Origin: Dipteris shenzhenensis
Lineage: Eukaryota > Polypodiophyta > Polypodiopsida > Gleicheniales
NCBI GenBank assembly: GCA_047967505.1
Contig: CM106540.1
Length of the DNA stretch: 64,000 bases
Direction: 5' to 3' (one strand)
Shown: one piece after another, positions 43,194 through 55,659 of the stretch
How the letters are laid out: each line of letters opens with the position of its first letter
Position numbering within the stretch: the stretch's first letter is position 1
Notes under the pieces: generated by a model
What the model saw: the letters and a program-made list of their open reading frames with translations, nothing else
Databases searched by the model: none
Told to the model about the DNA's origin: nothing
Program-made: the position numbers and the translations under genes

Positions 43194-45666
43194 CACATGT
43201 GTTTAATAGTCCCATAAATAAATGAGCCATATAATTATATATGAGACAAGTACAAAAATATTTACGACATCTAAGTTGGGACTTGCAAAAAATTGAGAGT
43301 TTGCAAAAATTCTAACAAAATTGAGAATTTATAATCATATTGAGTTTGAAATAGGAATACAAGATTGGAAAAGAGTGTGGAATCCATCAGGTAGTCCAGG
43401 TTCCAAGGTCAGGGTCCACTTACCTGCTGCCACCTTCCAAACCAACCAGTTGTTAGAACAATGAAGTTGAATTTGGGTAGACAGGTAATGCCTGTATCCC
43501 CTGGCTTGTTATCGCTTTACCAAAGAACTTGAACAAACCTTTTGGATTTCTTTGTTAAAATGAATTTAAGTAAGAAAAAGGTGGGGTTTACATTTTCATG
43601 CTAAAAAAGAACTTTAAAATATAGTTCTAGAGGCTAATAAATAGAAGTGAGGATGATAAAGGGCTTTAGCCAAAAAAAAGCAAAACAAATACCATTAAGT
43701 AAATCAAGGAAAAATTGAAAGGGGGGAAAACCACTCCCTTGTAAAAAATCTTAACTTACTTTCTAAACCAAGCAAATTACTTTGACAAGGCATTAAATGA
43801 GGAAAAGATAAAAGCAATTAGGTTGACACTTTGACAACATTAATTTGAATTAGTGAGTCCATAATTGTTTCAACCAGAGTTGTAAGAACTAATTAATTTA
43901 AACAATAATTAAGAAATAAATAAAAGGTTGTTTTTTTTTTTAACTAAGTCAAGGTAAGACAAGAAAATTACCAAAAAATAAAAGAATTACTTAAAGTAAA
44001 TATTAGATAAGAAGAAAGAAAGAATTAAATAAAGCAATTAATTTAATATAGGAAAACACACTTACTTTAATAAAGGAGAAAACACAATGAAGAATTAAAA
44101 GTACTTAAGTTATAAGAAAATATATATCATGAGTTAGCCACATTATATAAAATTGTGATTTATAAGGGAGAGCCTTTAACTAAGCAATTAATTAAGCACA
44201 ACTAAAGAAAAAAGTAGATTGATTTTCCTATATATATATATATATATATAAAGGGGCACTTAGTTAAAGTAAAAGTAAATGGCAAGGGAAGTAGGTATTA
44301 AGGGAATGCTATATTCAAAGGATTCCATAAGAAGAGAGAGCAAATTAGCACACCATTATTGTACGAGACAATGCCTATTTGCATATATAAACAAATTAAT
44401 AAGAGACAAATCCACATAAATTAAGTTAGAAAATCAACACGAAAAAAGTTAATGAGAAAAAGTGATTGAGGGGGGTCATCCTCACCCTCTTTTTAACACA
44501 ACTTAAAAGGGTTATAAAGGGCAGACGCTGTAAATCAATTTAAATTTAAATTTTCAATAGGGTGCAAAAGAAAGAGTCAATTTCTTTTAAAAAAGGGGAA
44601 ACCTAAGAGCACTAGGGGGGCGAGTCGATAGAGACTAGGCAAAGGTAAGAAAGTCAACCATATGATTGACTAGGCAAAAGACAAAGTGCCAAAGGTTTAG
44701 AATAACAAACAAAAAGGTGACACGTTTACTTTGCATGCAGGTACCTAACTAAGAGACTATGAACAACAAGGAGCAGGGGACGAGAAAGGAGAAGTTGCCT
44801 TGATGCGCAGAATGGATTGTAGGCAGGGTAGCCAAGCAACAACACAGTGGGCTCACTAGGCAGAGGTCGACGAGGGAAGACACACATGCAAGGAAGGTAG
44901 TGAAGCAGCCAGTTTTGAATGATTGCTGTATTGGGGGGCGTCAAATGCTCCGCCATATGAAAGTCTATCAATAATTAGAGTTTACATATGGATCCAGAGT
45001 CCATACTTAGCAACAAGTAGGGTTGGAGATGCAACTATTGTTTCAGGTTTGCCACAATACAGAGTTGGGACAGCTAGTATGAGGGATACAATGAAGATTC
45101 GGAGCTTGAAATAGCTGATCCTTTCGCCTATAGTCCCTTCCAACATCAAGGACGTCTTTACTCTGTGGCTTGTCGTTGCGGGTTTCCCACTAGTAAAGTT
45201 TATGCAAACTACCTACAGCATGTTATAGTATACAACCAAATAAAAAAGGTTAGAGTATGAAATAAAATATTGTATACAATCTAAATTAGACAAAGAAAAG
45301 GGAAAATAATTTTTGGAATTAAATAAATATAAACAATGAATGTAAAGAAATAAACAAAACTACACAAGGAACAAAAAGGTTACAAGAAACTGCAAAAGAA
45401 CTACAAGAGCCAAATATCTAAATAAGCTAATACACACACACACACACATATGTATAACCTATAATTTAAAGAAATATGCTACTAGATAAAACCAAAAAGC
45501 AATGAACCTTTTACAAACAAAAAGTGTGTAATGGGAAAACTAAATTAGAAAGAAGGAAAACATTGCTTGCAATTAAGAGAAAGAAATAAATAAGCAGAGA
45601 TTAGAAGAGCAGATTGATCCATGAAATCAATATCGAGCACGTGCAACGTGCTCAATCCGATGGACT

Positions 45667-45785
45667 AGGGTCTCCAGGGATCCAGCGAGTCACCTCGGAG
45701 CCCAAAGTAGGGCCTCCAAGGATCCAATGAGTCACCCCGAAGCTAAGGCCTGCAGGGATCCAATCAGTCACCCCGAATCCCAAAG
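45667..45785. repeat. Three-unit tandem repeat (36-42 bp)
   Basis: agggtctccagggatccagcgagtcacctcggag and two variants start at 45667, 45709 and 45745. It marks a sharp rise in GC content at the edge of the FAS1 gene region. Confidence 0.75.
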
Positions 45786-45947
45786 CAGCACCAATTAATG
45801 GCACAAGTGGGAACCGGGGAGGTGTGCAACTTTTTTAAATTAACCCAAGTTTCTTTTATTTTTAATAAACTTTAAATTTGTGGAGAAAAAGGTGAGTCCC
45901 AACAAGACAGTTTACAAAAATGTGGCCAAAAGCAAATTAACTCCAAA

Positions 45948-47226
45948 ATGGCAGCCTTCAACATTTGTTCTAAATCCGATGCAACATTTGCTCTAAGCTT
46001 GAAGATCGATCATCACCACAATCATGCACAGATTTTGCTCACGAAGATTGCCAAGCGATTTGATTTAGCTAAGAGTCTCGTGGAATTCCATGCTGCTATT
46101 GCATTTTTTTCAGGCGCTCAAGGAACGGATTACATTATAGGACTGAGAAACGGCAGCAAAGAGATGAAGCAAATGCAAGCATAGAGCAGCAGAGAACAAA
46201 GCAAAGACGAAACGAAGCAAAGGCGGCAGCATCAGCATCAGTGAAGCAACAATCACCGAAGCAAAAGAGAACGGAGCTGATAAGCAGCCACAAAGCGGAC
46301 CGAGAAAGGAGCAACAACGAATTGGAAGCAAACGAAGTAAAGAAGGGATTCCGTTCAGAAATCTCTTCGAACTTAGACCAAAAATTTTCGGTTGCTCGTG
46401 CAAGATTGTTCTCCTCCTTCCGTTCATGTGTGGTTTACTGCGTAAATTCATCGGCTGCAGGTCCTCACAACGCTTGAATTTGTGCTTCCTTGGACTTCCC
46501 CTGCGGCAGCTTGTCCCTTTAAAGCGTATTCAACGAGATTTCTGGCAAGCAAATCGGTGTGTTTGCACGAATTTGGAGTTGCTGAACCGACAGCAACATC
46601 AGGTGTTTGCTGCCATCCGCAAGAATTGGGAATTCAAGCGATTTTGAGACATTCTGCTAGCTAGTGAGGTTGCCGCATCGACATTTTCAGAGATGCAGGT
46701 ATGTTTGTCTTATTTTCTGTGATAGCCGATCGGAGATTGAGTTTTGTTTCCTCTGTTTGAGACATTTTCTAGCTTTCTTTTCAAGTTACCGTCGCCAAAG
46801 CGTTGTTTGCCAGCTTTCCTTCCCTAGCTCAGCCAGTAGTTTGCATATTCTTCCGAATCTTACATTTTTTAAGACGATTTCGGTGAGTCGATGATCAGTC
46901 ATTGCTGTAGTCATTTCATTCAACAGGTTTCTTCAACAGATTCTGCAATTAAACTAACGTCACGTTTGTTTACACCTTCGGCATAGCTTTGCTAGAAATT
47001 CCTGCGCATCGTCCTTTCTCTCCACCTGCGGTACTGCTGAAATGTTGCTCGAAGTGCAGGATTGACGTAAATCTCCAACGACGTCCATATCCAACGAGCT
47101 CAGGTGAGGATTTCGTTCGCACATTCCGTCTCGAATGCAATCTTGCTCAGTCCTTAGCACATCTTAGATGCTATATTGCTAAAGTAGTTGAAATGCTATA
47201 GTGCTAAATTAGTTGAAATGTAACAG
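45948..47226 (+). promoter_or_regulatory. Upstream region and probable spliced leader of the FAS1 gene
   Basis: GC content and sequence style differ from the flanking AT-rich spacer. Strong donor-like sites occur at 46696-46704 (CAG|GTATGT) and 47101-47106 (CAG|GTGAGG). Acceptor-like AGs lie near 46926 and 46938 (ttcttcaacag), and directly before the start codon (aatgtaacag at 47217-47226). One or two leader introns are therefore plausible, including a 123-nt one from 47104 to 47226. Short ATG-initiated frames such as 46426-46647 would be upstream ORFs if retained. A 25-bp tandem duplication lies at 47168-47217. No clear TATA box was found. Confidence 0.4.
47168..47217 (+). repeat. 25-bp tandem duplication just before the FAS1 start
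   Basis: atgctatattgctaaagtagttgaa (47168-47192) is followed by a copy with two changes (47193-47217), ending nine bases before the start codon. Confidence 0.8.
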
Positions 47227-48033
47227 ATGAGGGCAATCATCGATCGACGATCGTTCTTCCTCTTCTGCATCAGCTCGATCGTCTTCTGCTCTTCGCATCT
47301 TCCCGTGGCGGACTCGCCTAGCGCCACGCTTCTGGCACCTCCAAGAAGGCCGACGATCCAGGATCTTGTATCAGCGCTCAAAGATGCTGGAGATTTTCAG
47401 ACGGCAGCTATGTTGATCAAAGCAATCGACATCAACGTTCTGCCTTTCAACGCCACCATCCTGGCCCCGAACGATAGAGCTGTATCTCAGCTTGATTTCC
47501 TCACATTCGCGCAGGCAGAGCCAATCCTCCGATACCATGTGGTGACTCGCCAGCTTCCCTTCAGCGATCTCCTACAGATGCCCGTAGGGACGAAGATTGA
47601 GACGTTGCTAAGGCATCGAAAGATCCGTATTACGAGCAATCTTCCCTCGAATTTCACTCTGGATGATGTGCAGCTCATTCGCCCCAACATTTTCTTCAAC
47701 TCTGGACTTGTAATCCATGGCCTTGGTGGCATTCTTATAAATCCTTACTTATCCGGTGCCTTTGCTGCGCCTTTGCCGCGCCAAACTCCTCTTCCATCTG
47801 TTGGGATGCCACCTGCAGTTTTTCCCATTCCGCCATCCTCATCACCGGAGATCAGACCTCTCGAAGTGTTTCCAACACCTAATGCAAGCTGGCCCGCTCA
47901 AACCGTTACGCCTACAGCATCACAGCAGATAAACACGCCACGGAGGCCTTCCCTTCGACCCGTAACGAAATTTTTCATTTGGTTTATATCATTGATGCTC
48001 GTGATCGGAGTCATCTGGCTTTGTTGCATATAG
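47227..48033 (+). CDS. Fasciclin-like (FAS1) domain membrane protein
   Basis: The frame of 268 codons is intact. Residues 1-29 form a secretion signal (basic start, then FFLFCISSIVFC). Residues about 42-172 form one FAS1 domain: the H1 motif reads ATILAPNDRAV (76-86), the YH motif is LRYHVV (101-106), and the H2 motif is GLVIHGLGGIL (160-170). Three N-glycosylation sequons are at 75, 142 and 219. A Pro/Ser/Thr-rich region follows (about 182-244), suited to O-glycosylation as in arabinogalactan proteins. The end is a basic stop-transfer patch and a hydrophobic helix (249-268), acting as a membrane anchor or GPI-type signal. Plant FAS1 proteins act at the cell surface in adhesion and wall organisation; the exact role here is unknown. 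The protein is shorter than typical two-domain FLAs. The start is chosen because the signal peptide begins there. Confidence 0.88.
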   Translation: MRAIIDRRSFFLFCISSIVFCSSHLPVADSPSATLLAPPRRPTIQDLVSALKDAGDFQTAAMLIKAIDINVLPFNATILAPNDRAVSQLDFLTFAQAEPILRYHVVTRQLPFSDLLQMPVGTKIETLLRHRKIRITSNLPSNFTLDDVQLIRPNIFFNSGLVIHGLGGILINPYLSGAFAAPLPRQTPLPSVGMPPAVFPIPPSSSPEIRPLEVFPTPNASWPAQTVTPTASQQINTPRRPSLRPVTKFFIWFISLMLVIGVIWLCCI

Positions 48034-48200
48034 CTCGCAGAGAAAAGCACTTTTGTTGAATAGATCTTTGTATATCAGAATTGCAACCTGCCAATGAAAA
48101 GCCGAGCATTAAAGTGCGATGAGGCTTGCTGTGGAGTAACCAAGATAAATATGCAGATGTCTCGCGGAGCGGTATGTAGTCTCTTTTCTGGAGTAGAACA
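48034..48200 (+). other. Probable 3' UTR of the FAS1 gene
   Basis: Composition remains gene-like to about 48180. A donor-like CGGAGCG|GTATGT at 48164-48176 hints at a 3' UTR intron. No canonical AATAAA stands out; aataaa-like variants such as gataaatat occur near 48143. Confidence 0.35.
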
Positions 48201-50220
48201 AAAATTTATGGACGAATTCGAGCTCAGTCACTTGTCTGTCTCAGATTAGGCAACGGAATCTTTGTGCTGATTGCTTGATTTTGACCTCTTTTGTTCCGCT
48301 TCGGCAAATACTATCGAAAACAAGAATGACCACAAACACGTATAATTGCAACATAGGCATGGTATAGTCGATACTCTGTGTGCTACTTACAAAGGGCTTA
48401 GGAAGGGAGGATAATAGTGAGCTAAATGGGAGGGCACGGGAATTAGGATGATCGTTGCTCTGAGACGTGGCCGTTTGTGGCTAGAAAAGCCAAATTGCAG
48501 AGAGAAACATTCCGCCTACGTTGCTAATGTAACCCTTGTCATTTGGATATAGAACGTCGCGTCTCGAAAGCAGGTTACGATTCCTCAGAATTAGTACATG
48601 TTTTCCTCTCTTGGCCTTCTGGTAAAACAGAGGGGATTCTTGTGTCTTTGACAGAAAATTGGTAAGAACAGGCTGTTATATTTAAAGGAAACCTACAGTT
48701 ATATATATATTTACTGTTTGTCATTGGATCCGCAAATCCGAACATTCGTAGTGATCCCTATTCAATGGAAATGTGGAGTATTGCAAAAATCTCCCCTGGA
48801 TGTGTTAAGCTTCCCACCACTTTCTTAAAGTTCTCCCGAACTTGCAGCTCCTGGAAGGTTTTTGTTATTGAAACTCATAAAGTGAATGCACGCTAATGGT
48901 TTACTAGGGTGCATTCCATATCTCTTGAAATACAAATTGTCCCTTTTATATACGGCTATGAACATGCAATGTGAAGTTTACATGACAGTTTGACCAACTT
49001 TTTTACTCAAACAAAAGCATACCAGGTTCTAATCGCTTCCGAAAATACAAGCTTCTAGTTCTATGGTAAGAACTATCTGTAATAGTAAGTACACACCTGA
49101 TAATCTGTACACATTTGAAGCATTCTAAATGTACTAGTCAATCAAGACCATAGTAGCGTGGAAGCAAAACTTACACACATTGACTTCAAAATTTGAATGA
49201 AAATGGTACGACAATCATGTAACCTCTTTATTAACAAATGTAGAAGCATCATAGTTTCCCCCCATAAGTGCATCAAAGTATAGTTGTCTATGATTGTATA
49301 TCATATCTGATTTCCATTGCTTTTAATTGGAAATTTAGTAATTCTTCAATGCTTGATGCGATAATCAAAGCATCTAAAATTTAATCATTCGTAGTGCTTG
49401 ATGTGACATGGGCTAACTCTATTCCTTGCCAAGGTAATTCAACAAACTTGTAGATTTGAATGGAAGATCTTGCATCCATTTCACCACTTGTATTGGCACA
49501 TATTCATAATATTTTTAATGAAAATTTTAAATAAAAGGTAGCACTAAAAATTTTAAACTATATGGACCATGAACAAACCCCTACAAATTGTATGAAAGTT
49601 GTAGACCATAAAGTAACCCTTACAAGATTAAGCATTCAAATGATATACCAATGTGTTGTCTATTCAAAATCATGTAGAAAAAAATTGACATGGGCTAACT
49701 ATGCCATTGTCATTTTAAAGCACCTTGGGTGTTAATGTCAACCCCAAGAAATTCAAGAATTGATCATGCTTTTAGCAAATTTTAGGTATTGTAGTGATAG
49801 AAAATCCAAAAATATTAATTTTCAATAAGCACACACATAAGTAAAGACTTTTCAATGTGTTAAAAGCACGTGCGAAGTATGTCCCTTGCTAAAGAAGAGT
49901 TAGAAGATGGATTAAACACTCATAAAGAAGTAGATGAAAATGTAAACTTCACCCCTAGGGTTAGGATTTCCCTTTGTCCTTTATAGTCTTCTCCCCTGGG
50001 GTTAGGGTTACGAGTTTGTCCCTATTGTCTTTTATAGTCTTTTCTATAGTAGTGCAATCTATACTATTTTTAATAAGTCCTTCCTAAATTGCACTGAAGT
50101 CCATATGTTGAGAATGACTGAGAGCACCAATTCACCAAGATATGTTTGGCCTTGTGATAGTCAATTAGATTCAAGCTTGGAATAAGCTATTTATACTGAG
50201 GATATATAGCAAGAGAATGG
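48200..50220. other. Spacer, no gene seen
   Basis: Composition falls back to AT-rich intergenic DNA after about 48700. Two short TTAGGG-like matches occur near 49960-50010. No coding sequence was recognised. Confidence 0.55.
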
Positions 50221-50257
50221 CATAAGCTAACAATTTGATATGGCATTCATTATCCAG

Positions 50258-51010
50258 TCATTTAGGAACAAAATTCCTTCCTGAGAGGTTTACTGGCTGA
50301 CAGTGGTAGCAAAAAGAGCCCCTCCAAGAAGAAGGTAAAGTTGAAAAGCCAGAGAAAATCTTATTACTCCACAGGTTCCTCTTTGACAAGGAAAAGAGCA
50401 AGCAGCACTTGGTGGTGTAGACCTTGGTGAGTGATTTTGGAGTTTTAACATCTTCACTGACAGGAACAAAATGAGCCATCTTGGTCAACCGATCCACAAC
50501 TACCCACACAGAGTTGTGCCCCCTCTGTGTCCTAGGTAGTCCCACAATGAAATCCATGGAGATACTTTCCCATTTGCCAGATGGAATCTCCAATGGGTGT
50601 AGGAGACCTCTTACCTTAAGGCGTTCAGCCTTAGTGACCTAGCATTTTTGGCACTTCAATACATAATCTTGGACGTCCTTACCTATTCCAAGCCAAAAGA
50701 ATTGTCTTTTCAGAAGTACATGTCTTTTGAATTCTCGGGTGTCCAGTACTCATACTATCATGACATTCAAAAAGGATTTGGCGCCTAATGTCATTATCAT
50801 CTGGGACACATACTCTGCCCTTGTAGAGTGGGTGGCCATCTTCAATAGTATATTTTCTCCACTTGAGTCCTTTATCACCAACCTGTGGTGTGTCGCCATT
50901 TCCACGCGACTCCTCAGTGAAAGCCTCTCGATTAGTTGAATCCTTGTTTTTAATTGCTTTCCATATTTCAGAGAAGCGAGGATCAAATTCACATTTTCCT
51001 TTTAAGGACT
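50258..51010 (-). pseudogene. Gypsy integrase, 5' part only
   Basis: Reading leftward from about 51010, a degraded zinc-finger region (with a readable RRQILFECHDSMSTGHPG segment) is broken by a shift near 50720. The core start is intact in 50593-50258: [14 protein letters not shown] (first Asp) and [12 protein letters not shown]. After KVYTT (about 50420) the sequence turns into unrelated DNA with a Ser/Phe-rich frame, so the second catalytic Asp and the Glu are absent. Confidence 0.75.
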
Positions 51011-51931
51011 CTAGGAAATCATTCTGAAATTGATAACACTCAATTTATTAACAATTGGCATTCGGCTAAGAGAGTTTGCTACCACATTAAACTTCCCTTT
51101 CCTATATGTCAATTGTATATCAAACTCTTGCATTAACTCAGCCCATATGGCTTTTCTACCTTTAAGCTCTGGCTGATTACAAATCCATTTAATGCTTTCT
51201 TGATGAAAGATGATCTCAAATTTTGCACCATATAAATAGTGCTTCCACTTCTTTAAAGCATAGACTATAGCATATAGTTCCTTCTCATATGCCGAGTAAT
51301 TCCGTTGGGCACGATCTAGCTTTTTGCTTTCAAAAGCTACTGGTCGATCTTTTTGTATAAGTACTGCTCCAATAGCAAAATCACTGGCATCTGTCTCAAC
51401 CATGAATGGTTCATTGGGATCCACTACTTTTAAGACAGGAGCTACTGCTATAGCTATCTTTAATTTTTCAAAACTTCTCTTTTGAGGTTCATCCCATATG
51501 AAGGTGCTTCCCTTCCCCTTAAGCTGGTTCGTCATCGGAACAACAATCTTAGCATAATCTTGGATGAATCTTCTATAGAATCTTGACAAACCTAAGAATA
51601 TCTGTAATTCTTCTAGATTTGTAGGATGTGGCCATTCCAATATGGCCCTTACTTTATCAGGGTCCATACAAACCCCTTCTTGGGATATTATATGTCCCAG
51701 GTATTTCACTTCTTTTGCAAAGAATTCACATTTGGATTCTTTTGCAAAGAGTGAATTATCTCTAAGCAGTTGGAACACTTTTTGCAAATGTTCCAAATGT
51801 TTTTTTCTGGTTTTACTATAAATAAGGATATCATCTATAAATACTATAGCAAATTTCCCTAGATATGGCCTTAAGACACTATTCATAAGTGTCATGAAAG
51901 TTGCTGGAGCATTTGTTAATCCAAATGGCAT
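51011..51931 (-). pseudogene. Gypsy RT C-terminal part and RNase H
   Basis: The frame is open for 306 codons. It starts at MPFGLTNAPATF, has FIDDILIYS (the YxDD-type box, with two Asps intact) and LGHIISQEG, and RNase H with ETDASDFAIGAVL (catalytic Asp kept) and SAYEKELYAIVYALKKWKHYL (Glu kept). It ends before the RNase H-integrase linker. Upstream RT motifs continue to 52200 in other frames with stops. Reverse transcription of the element RNA would be its role. Confidence 0.85.
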
Positions 51932-52185
51932 TACTTTAAATTGATAATGCCCATACCTAGTACAAAATGATATCTTAGGGACATCTTCTTTCCTAATTCA
52001 TACTTGATGATATCCTTATCTTAAATCAATTTTAGTAAAGTATTTCACCCCTTGCAATTGATTTAAGAGCTCATTAATGCGAGGCATAGGATACTTATTT
52101 TTTATGGTGATTTTATTTAGTGCTCGATAATCTATGCATAAATGCATAGTACCATCTTTTTCTTTACCAGTAAAACTGGTGCAGA

Positions 52186-52688
52186 CTAAGATGAACTACT
52201 TGTTTGGATTTGGCCCTTTCTAAGATATTCCGTTAACTGTCTTTTGACCTCATGTTCCTCTGTTTGACTAAGCCTATATGGGGGTTTACAAATAGGGGTA
52301 GATCTAGGAATTAAATCTATTTTATGATCTACTTCTCTCTCAGAAGGTAAACCATAAGGTAAATCAGACGAAAAAACATCTTTAAATTCAAACATTAAAT
52401 CTTTGAAAGAAGATTTATGCTTTTTAACATTACAAAAAACAACATTACTTCTTTTCGATGCAGAAGACATAAAATCACTAATAAAAGTAAGTTCACAAAG
52501 ATATACCTCGTATTCTTCTTGGTGTAGTAGTCATTCCAATTCCATCGAACAAATAAGAGGAGAGTTAGGCACATCATGTTCTCCTTGAATCTGAAAGACT
52601 CCACCTTCTTTTTCAAACATAATGGAGTTATTAAGATAACTCCTTTGTAAGCTATGCCCAAGACTATACAGCCATTCTCAACCAAGCA
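52186..52688 (-). pseudogene. Gypsy protease-RT junction fragment
   Basis: The minus-strand frame 52470-52186 holds the start of RT (FKDVFSSDLPYGLPSEREVDHKIDL, then PICKPPYRLSQTE). The sequence before it (52685-52470) is protease-end-like with shifts. The beginning of RT is followed by stops near 52186-52000. Confidence 0.7.
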
Positions 52689-53225
52689 CTACATTTGTTC
52701 GGTCGAGATGCATGATTTGGAAATCCAAGGCATCCTGATAGCCAGTTGAATATCCATCTCTACACCATATATCATGGTGTCCCAAACTTTTTTATCACTG
52801 CCCTTCGCCAAAGAGACCACATATTTATGGGCACTCGGACTCTCAGGCAATTTTAATTTCTTAACTAACGAGTAGTTTAAGAAATTATGTGTTGCACTAT
52901 CATCGACCATCACTCTTACTCTTTTCCCCTTAAATTTTCCATGCATCCTCATTAAATCATGAGGACCAAAGGTGGGCTGCCACATTGCCGATGATAGACA
53001 GCACATGTGGGTGCTATCCTCATGATAGACCTCTACCTCAGTGTACTTTTCAGTACCATTAAGCGGTAACACTTGCACCACATGCACTTGTTTTTGTGGA
53101 GGTCTATTTGGGGCGTTAGCTCCCGCTGCTTTATTTTTAGGACAGTTCCAAGCAGCATGGTCTTTGCCCAGACATTTGAAGCAAAGATTTTCTTGCCTGG
53201 CCCTTTCATAATCCTCTTTCTTCAA
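52689..53225 (-). pseudogene. Gypsy Gag zinc knuckle and protease start
   Basis: Reading leftward: CCHC knuckle (CFKCLGKDHAAWNC, near 53175-53135), a Pro-rich linker, and a retropepsin start with MVDDSATHNFLN where families have D-S/T-G-A. The active site is altered, with VDDSAT in place of V-D-S-G-A-T-type sequence. The frame ends at 52689. Confidence 0.75.
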
Positions 53226-54263
53226 GAGAGGATAATTTTGTGTTTGAGGTTTCTTAGGTGGTGCCTAAGCAACCTCCTTCTTAAAGTGCCCCTTCCTTTT
53301 CAAATTGGAAAATTTATTGAACTTTGGAACAAAACCTGTTTGCTCCAAAGTTCCAATTCTGAATTTCCCCATCATATCATCATATATTTGGGCATACTTA
53401 ATGGCTTCCTCAAAGGTTTTTGGAGAATTTCTTTTCACCTCAACCTTATAAGTGTCTTTGAGACCTCTCACGAAACCCCTTATATTTTGGAATTCATCAA
53501 TTCCCTTCAGCTTAAGGACTGCCTCCCTATAATTCGCTATGTACTAGACTAGAGTGTTTTTTCCCATAGTGCAATTGTCCCAAGCCTCCCACGCTCTTTC
53601 TAATTCATTTTCCGGTAAAAACTCTTTTAGGAAGGCTTGTTCAAACTCAGTCCAATATCTAGGAATTTTGTCACTCTCCTTGAGGCTCATCCACCATTTA
53701 TAGGCTTTATTTCCAAGGAAAATACTTGCTTCCATGACTTGATTTTTAGGAGGTGTATTCATGAGTCGATGAAAGTCTTGCCATTTTTGCAAGAAGGTAT
53801 TAATTGCATCTTTATTATGCTCCTTTTCTTCCCCATTGAAAATTGGCGATTTTAAGTCCTTAAGGATGTTCGAGGTTTCTCAAAGTCGAGAGGTAGACCT
53901 CTCAACTTGATTAGGAGGAATCGGTGATTTTTCAGTAATGGATACTAATTAAGAATCAGCTATCTTAGTTATAGCTTCAGTTAGGGTTTTTAATGTTTCA
54001 CTAATAACCCCTAACTGCGTTTCTATATTTTGCATTCGAGTTTCAAGTTTAGTGAATTCCACATACGGAATTCCATAATCACCATATTCAATATCCTCCA
54101 TTTCTACATTATTCTCTTGAGTTTTAGTTTGTACCTCCTCATGTATTTCCTCTCTAACTATTGCTTTTCCCTTTTTAGCCCTTTCCTTGGCCCCCCTAAT
54201 CATACCATCCCTTTTCGAAGTTGTCATTTTAAAAATGTATATTTTCCAAAAATTATAAAACAA
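53226..54263 (-). pseudogene. Gypsy Gag
   Basis: The probable start is an ATG at 54227 (MTTSKRDGMIRG) or the upstream 54263. The first frame (54263-53949) is basic then coiled (ETRMQNIETQLGVISETLKTL). After a stop it resumes at 53792 with the capsid-like region (EASIFLGNKAYKWWMSLK, FEQAFLKEFLPE, FVRGLKDTYKVEV) to 53265. Stops at about 53946, 53544 and 53265 break it. Confidence 0.75.
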
Positions 54264-55217
54264 AGCGCTTTATGTCAGAGAGAAAAATGTGATGCCCATT
54301 TCCCTAGTATTTGTTCGAGGCGTTGGATTCGTCTTCAAAGTCATCTCACTTTCTTTGATTCACATACTTCCCATTCAATTCTGCTCTTTCCCTTCTTTGG
54401 ATCTCGAACTCCTTGGTTTTTTCCTTGAAATCGGTGAGGCTAAACATTGGAAAACCTTAGGATCTTGAAAGAGAGAAAGGGGTGAAAAGGTCCTTGGATT
54501 CTTTGGAAAACAAGGGGAGGTCTTAAGCTGTGGAGAGGGGTAAAAAGACTATGGGATGCAAAGGTCTACGACCTTGAATGACATGGCCATTAAAATAAAT
54601 AAATAAATAAAGGTTTTCAGACCTTTGTACGATGTGGCGATGTCTTCTTTGGAGTCTGGATCTCTGTGTACGTAGATCGATGCGGACGGAAGTCTTTTGA
54701 ACTTGGAATTTGAAGCTCTGAGAGTCCAAGACTATAAGCTGAGTAATCAAAAACTGTAGCAACTAATACCCGCACTGATCCTGCAATAAAAATGACGGCC
54801 ACACGGTAGCCATGGCTCCTTCTAAAATCTCCAGACTCATAGGCTTGCAGCACTCCCATAGCCTTACTCTGCAACTGTGTTTAGCAGTAGTACTGTAGGC
54901 TAGTACTAGTGGCCTACTAGTACTAGATATAGTGTGCAGTGCGCATGGTTCTCCAAAGCCTATTGTCCTGGGCTACACCACTGAACTGCTGCAATAGGTC
55001 ACACGACAGTCAACTCTTCAATTCTGCGAATCCGCAAGCCTCATAACATTTTGAAACCCTTCTGCTTCAAAAATTCTACGCCACCGCTTAGGGTTGTAGA
55101 TTAAAGGACTGGCAAAGAGATTTGTGTCGTGCGCAGTCTCTCAAAACTCAAGTCACCACATCTACCTTCGCGATGCTTCGTCAATTTGTAACAGCTCCCG
55201 CTATGCAAATCATCAAA

Positions 55218-55234
55218 CTCTAGCTCTGATACCA
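55218..55234 (-). promoter_or_regulatory. Primer binding site of the minus-strand gypsy element
   Basis: On the minus strand TGGTATCAGAGCTAGAG, the initiator-Met tRNA type. It lies one base from the presumed LTR end, and about 1 kb before Gag. Confidence 0.8.
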
Positions 55235-55235
55235 A

Positions 55236-55519
55236 TGTCACGAAACCTGAACAAGAGGGCCTCTCCTCGCTAGACCGCCTAGCCACGGATTCCTGAGAGT
55301 CACATGAACTACTCTTTCTTTTTTCAGTTCCTTCTGGAATCCTCCCTCCTAGCCTAGTGCCTGCCACATGGTGTTCTCTTGAGTGCCATGTGTCCATTTG
55401 GACCTTAGAGTCTCTATGCCCATTTAGGCCTTACTTATGCACTCCGTATTGATGCAAGCACTATCGAGCCCTCTAGTTTCCTGCTTCACCATAACCACAC
55501 TATTATGGTTGATGTAACA
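55236..55519 (-). repeat. Possible 5' LTR of the minus-strand gypsy element
   Basis: On the minus strand it would start TGTTACATC and end TTTCGTGACA, directly before the primer site. The ends are imperfect inverted repeats (TGTTAC/GTGACA). No second copy is in the window, so its outer boundary is uncertain. Confidence 0.4.
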
Positions 55520-55659
55520 ATGCTTCTTTTGTATCCTCTCAAGCATAAAACATGGAATTTATATTTTATACATTGTTGAGAAGCATAGATAGTGTAGATG
55601 CAGAGATCTTGGAGGCATGATACTTATGCAGAGTAACAAGAAGAAAGATGGTATCTAGC

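Larger units (their letters stand above)
50222..55519 (-). mobile_element. Truncated Ty3/gypsy element (minus strand)
   Basis: Reading leftward: possible LTR, initiator-Met-type primer site, leader, Gag, protease, RT, RNase H and an integrase start. It breaks off near 50400 in integrase, so the 3' end of the element, including its right LTR, is missing. The domain order and motifs (FIDDILIYS in RT) fit a chromovirus-like gypsy lineage. Stops and shifts make it inactive. Confidence 0.85.

Noticed and set aside
44726-44971. Minus-strand frame with Leu/Pro-rich peptide
   Set aside because: No similarity or motif, in AT-rich spacer; probably chance.
49955-50015. gggttagggtt telomere-like motif
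   Set aside because: Only one or two units, embedded in unique sequence; too short for a telomere or interstitial array.
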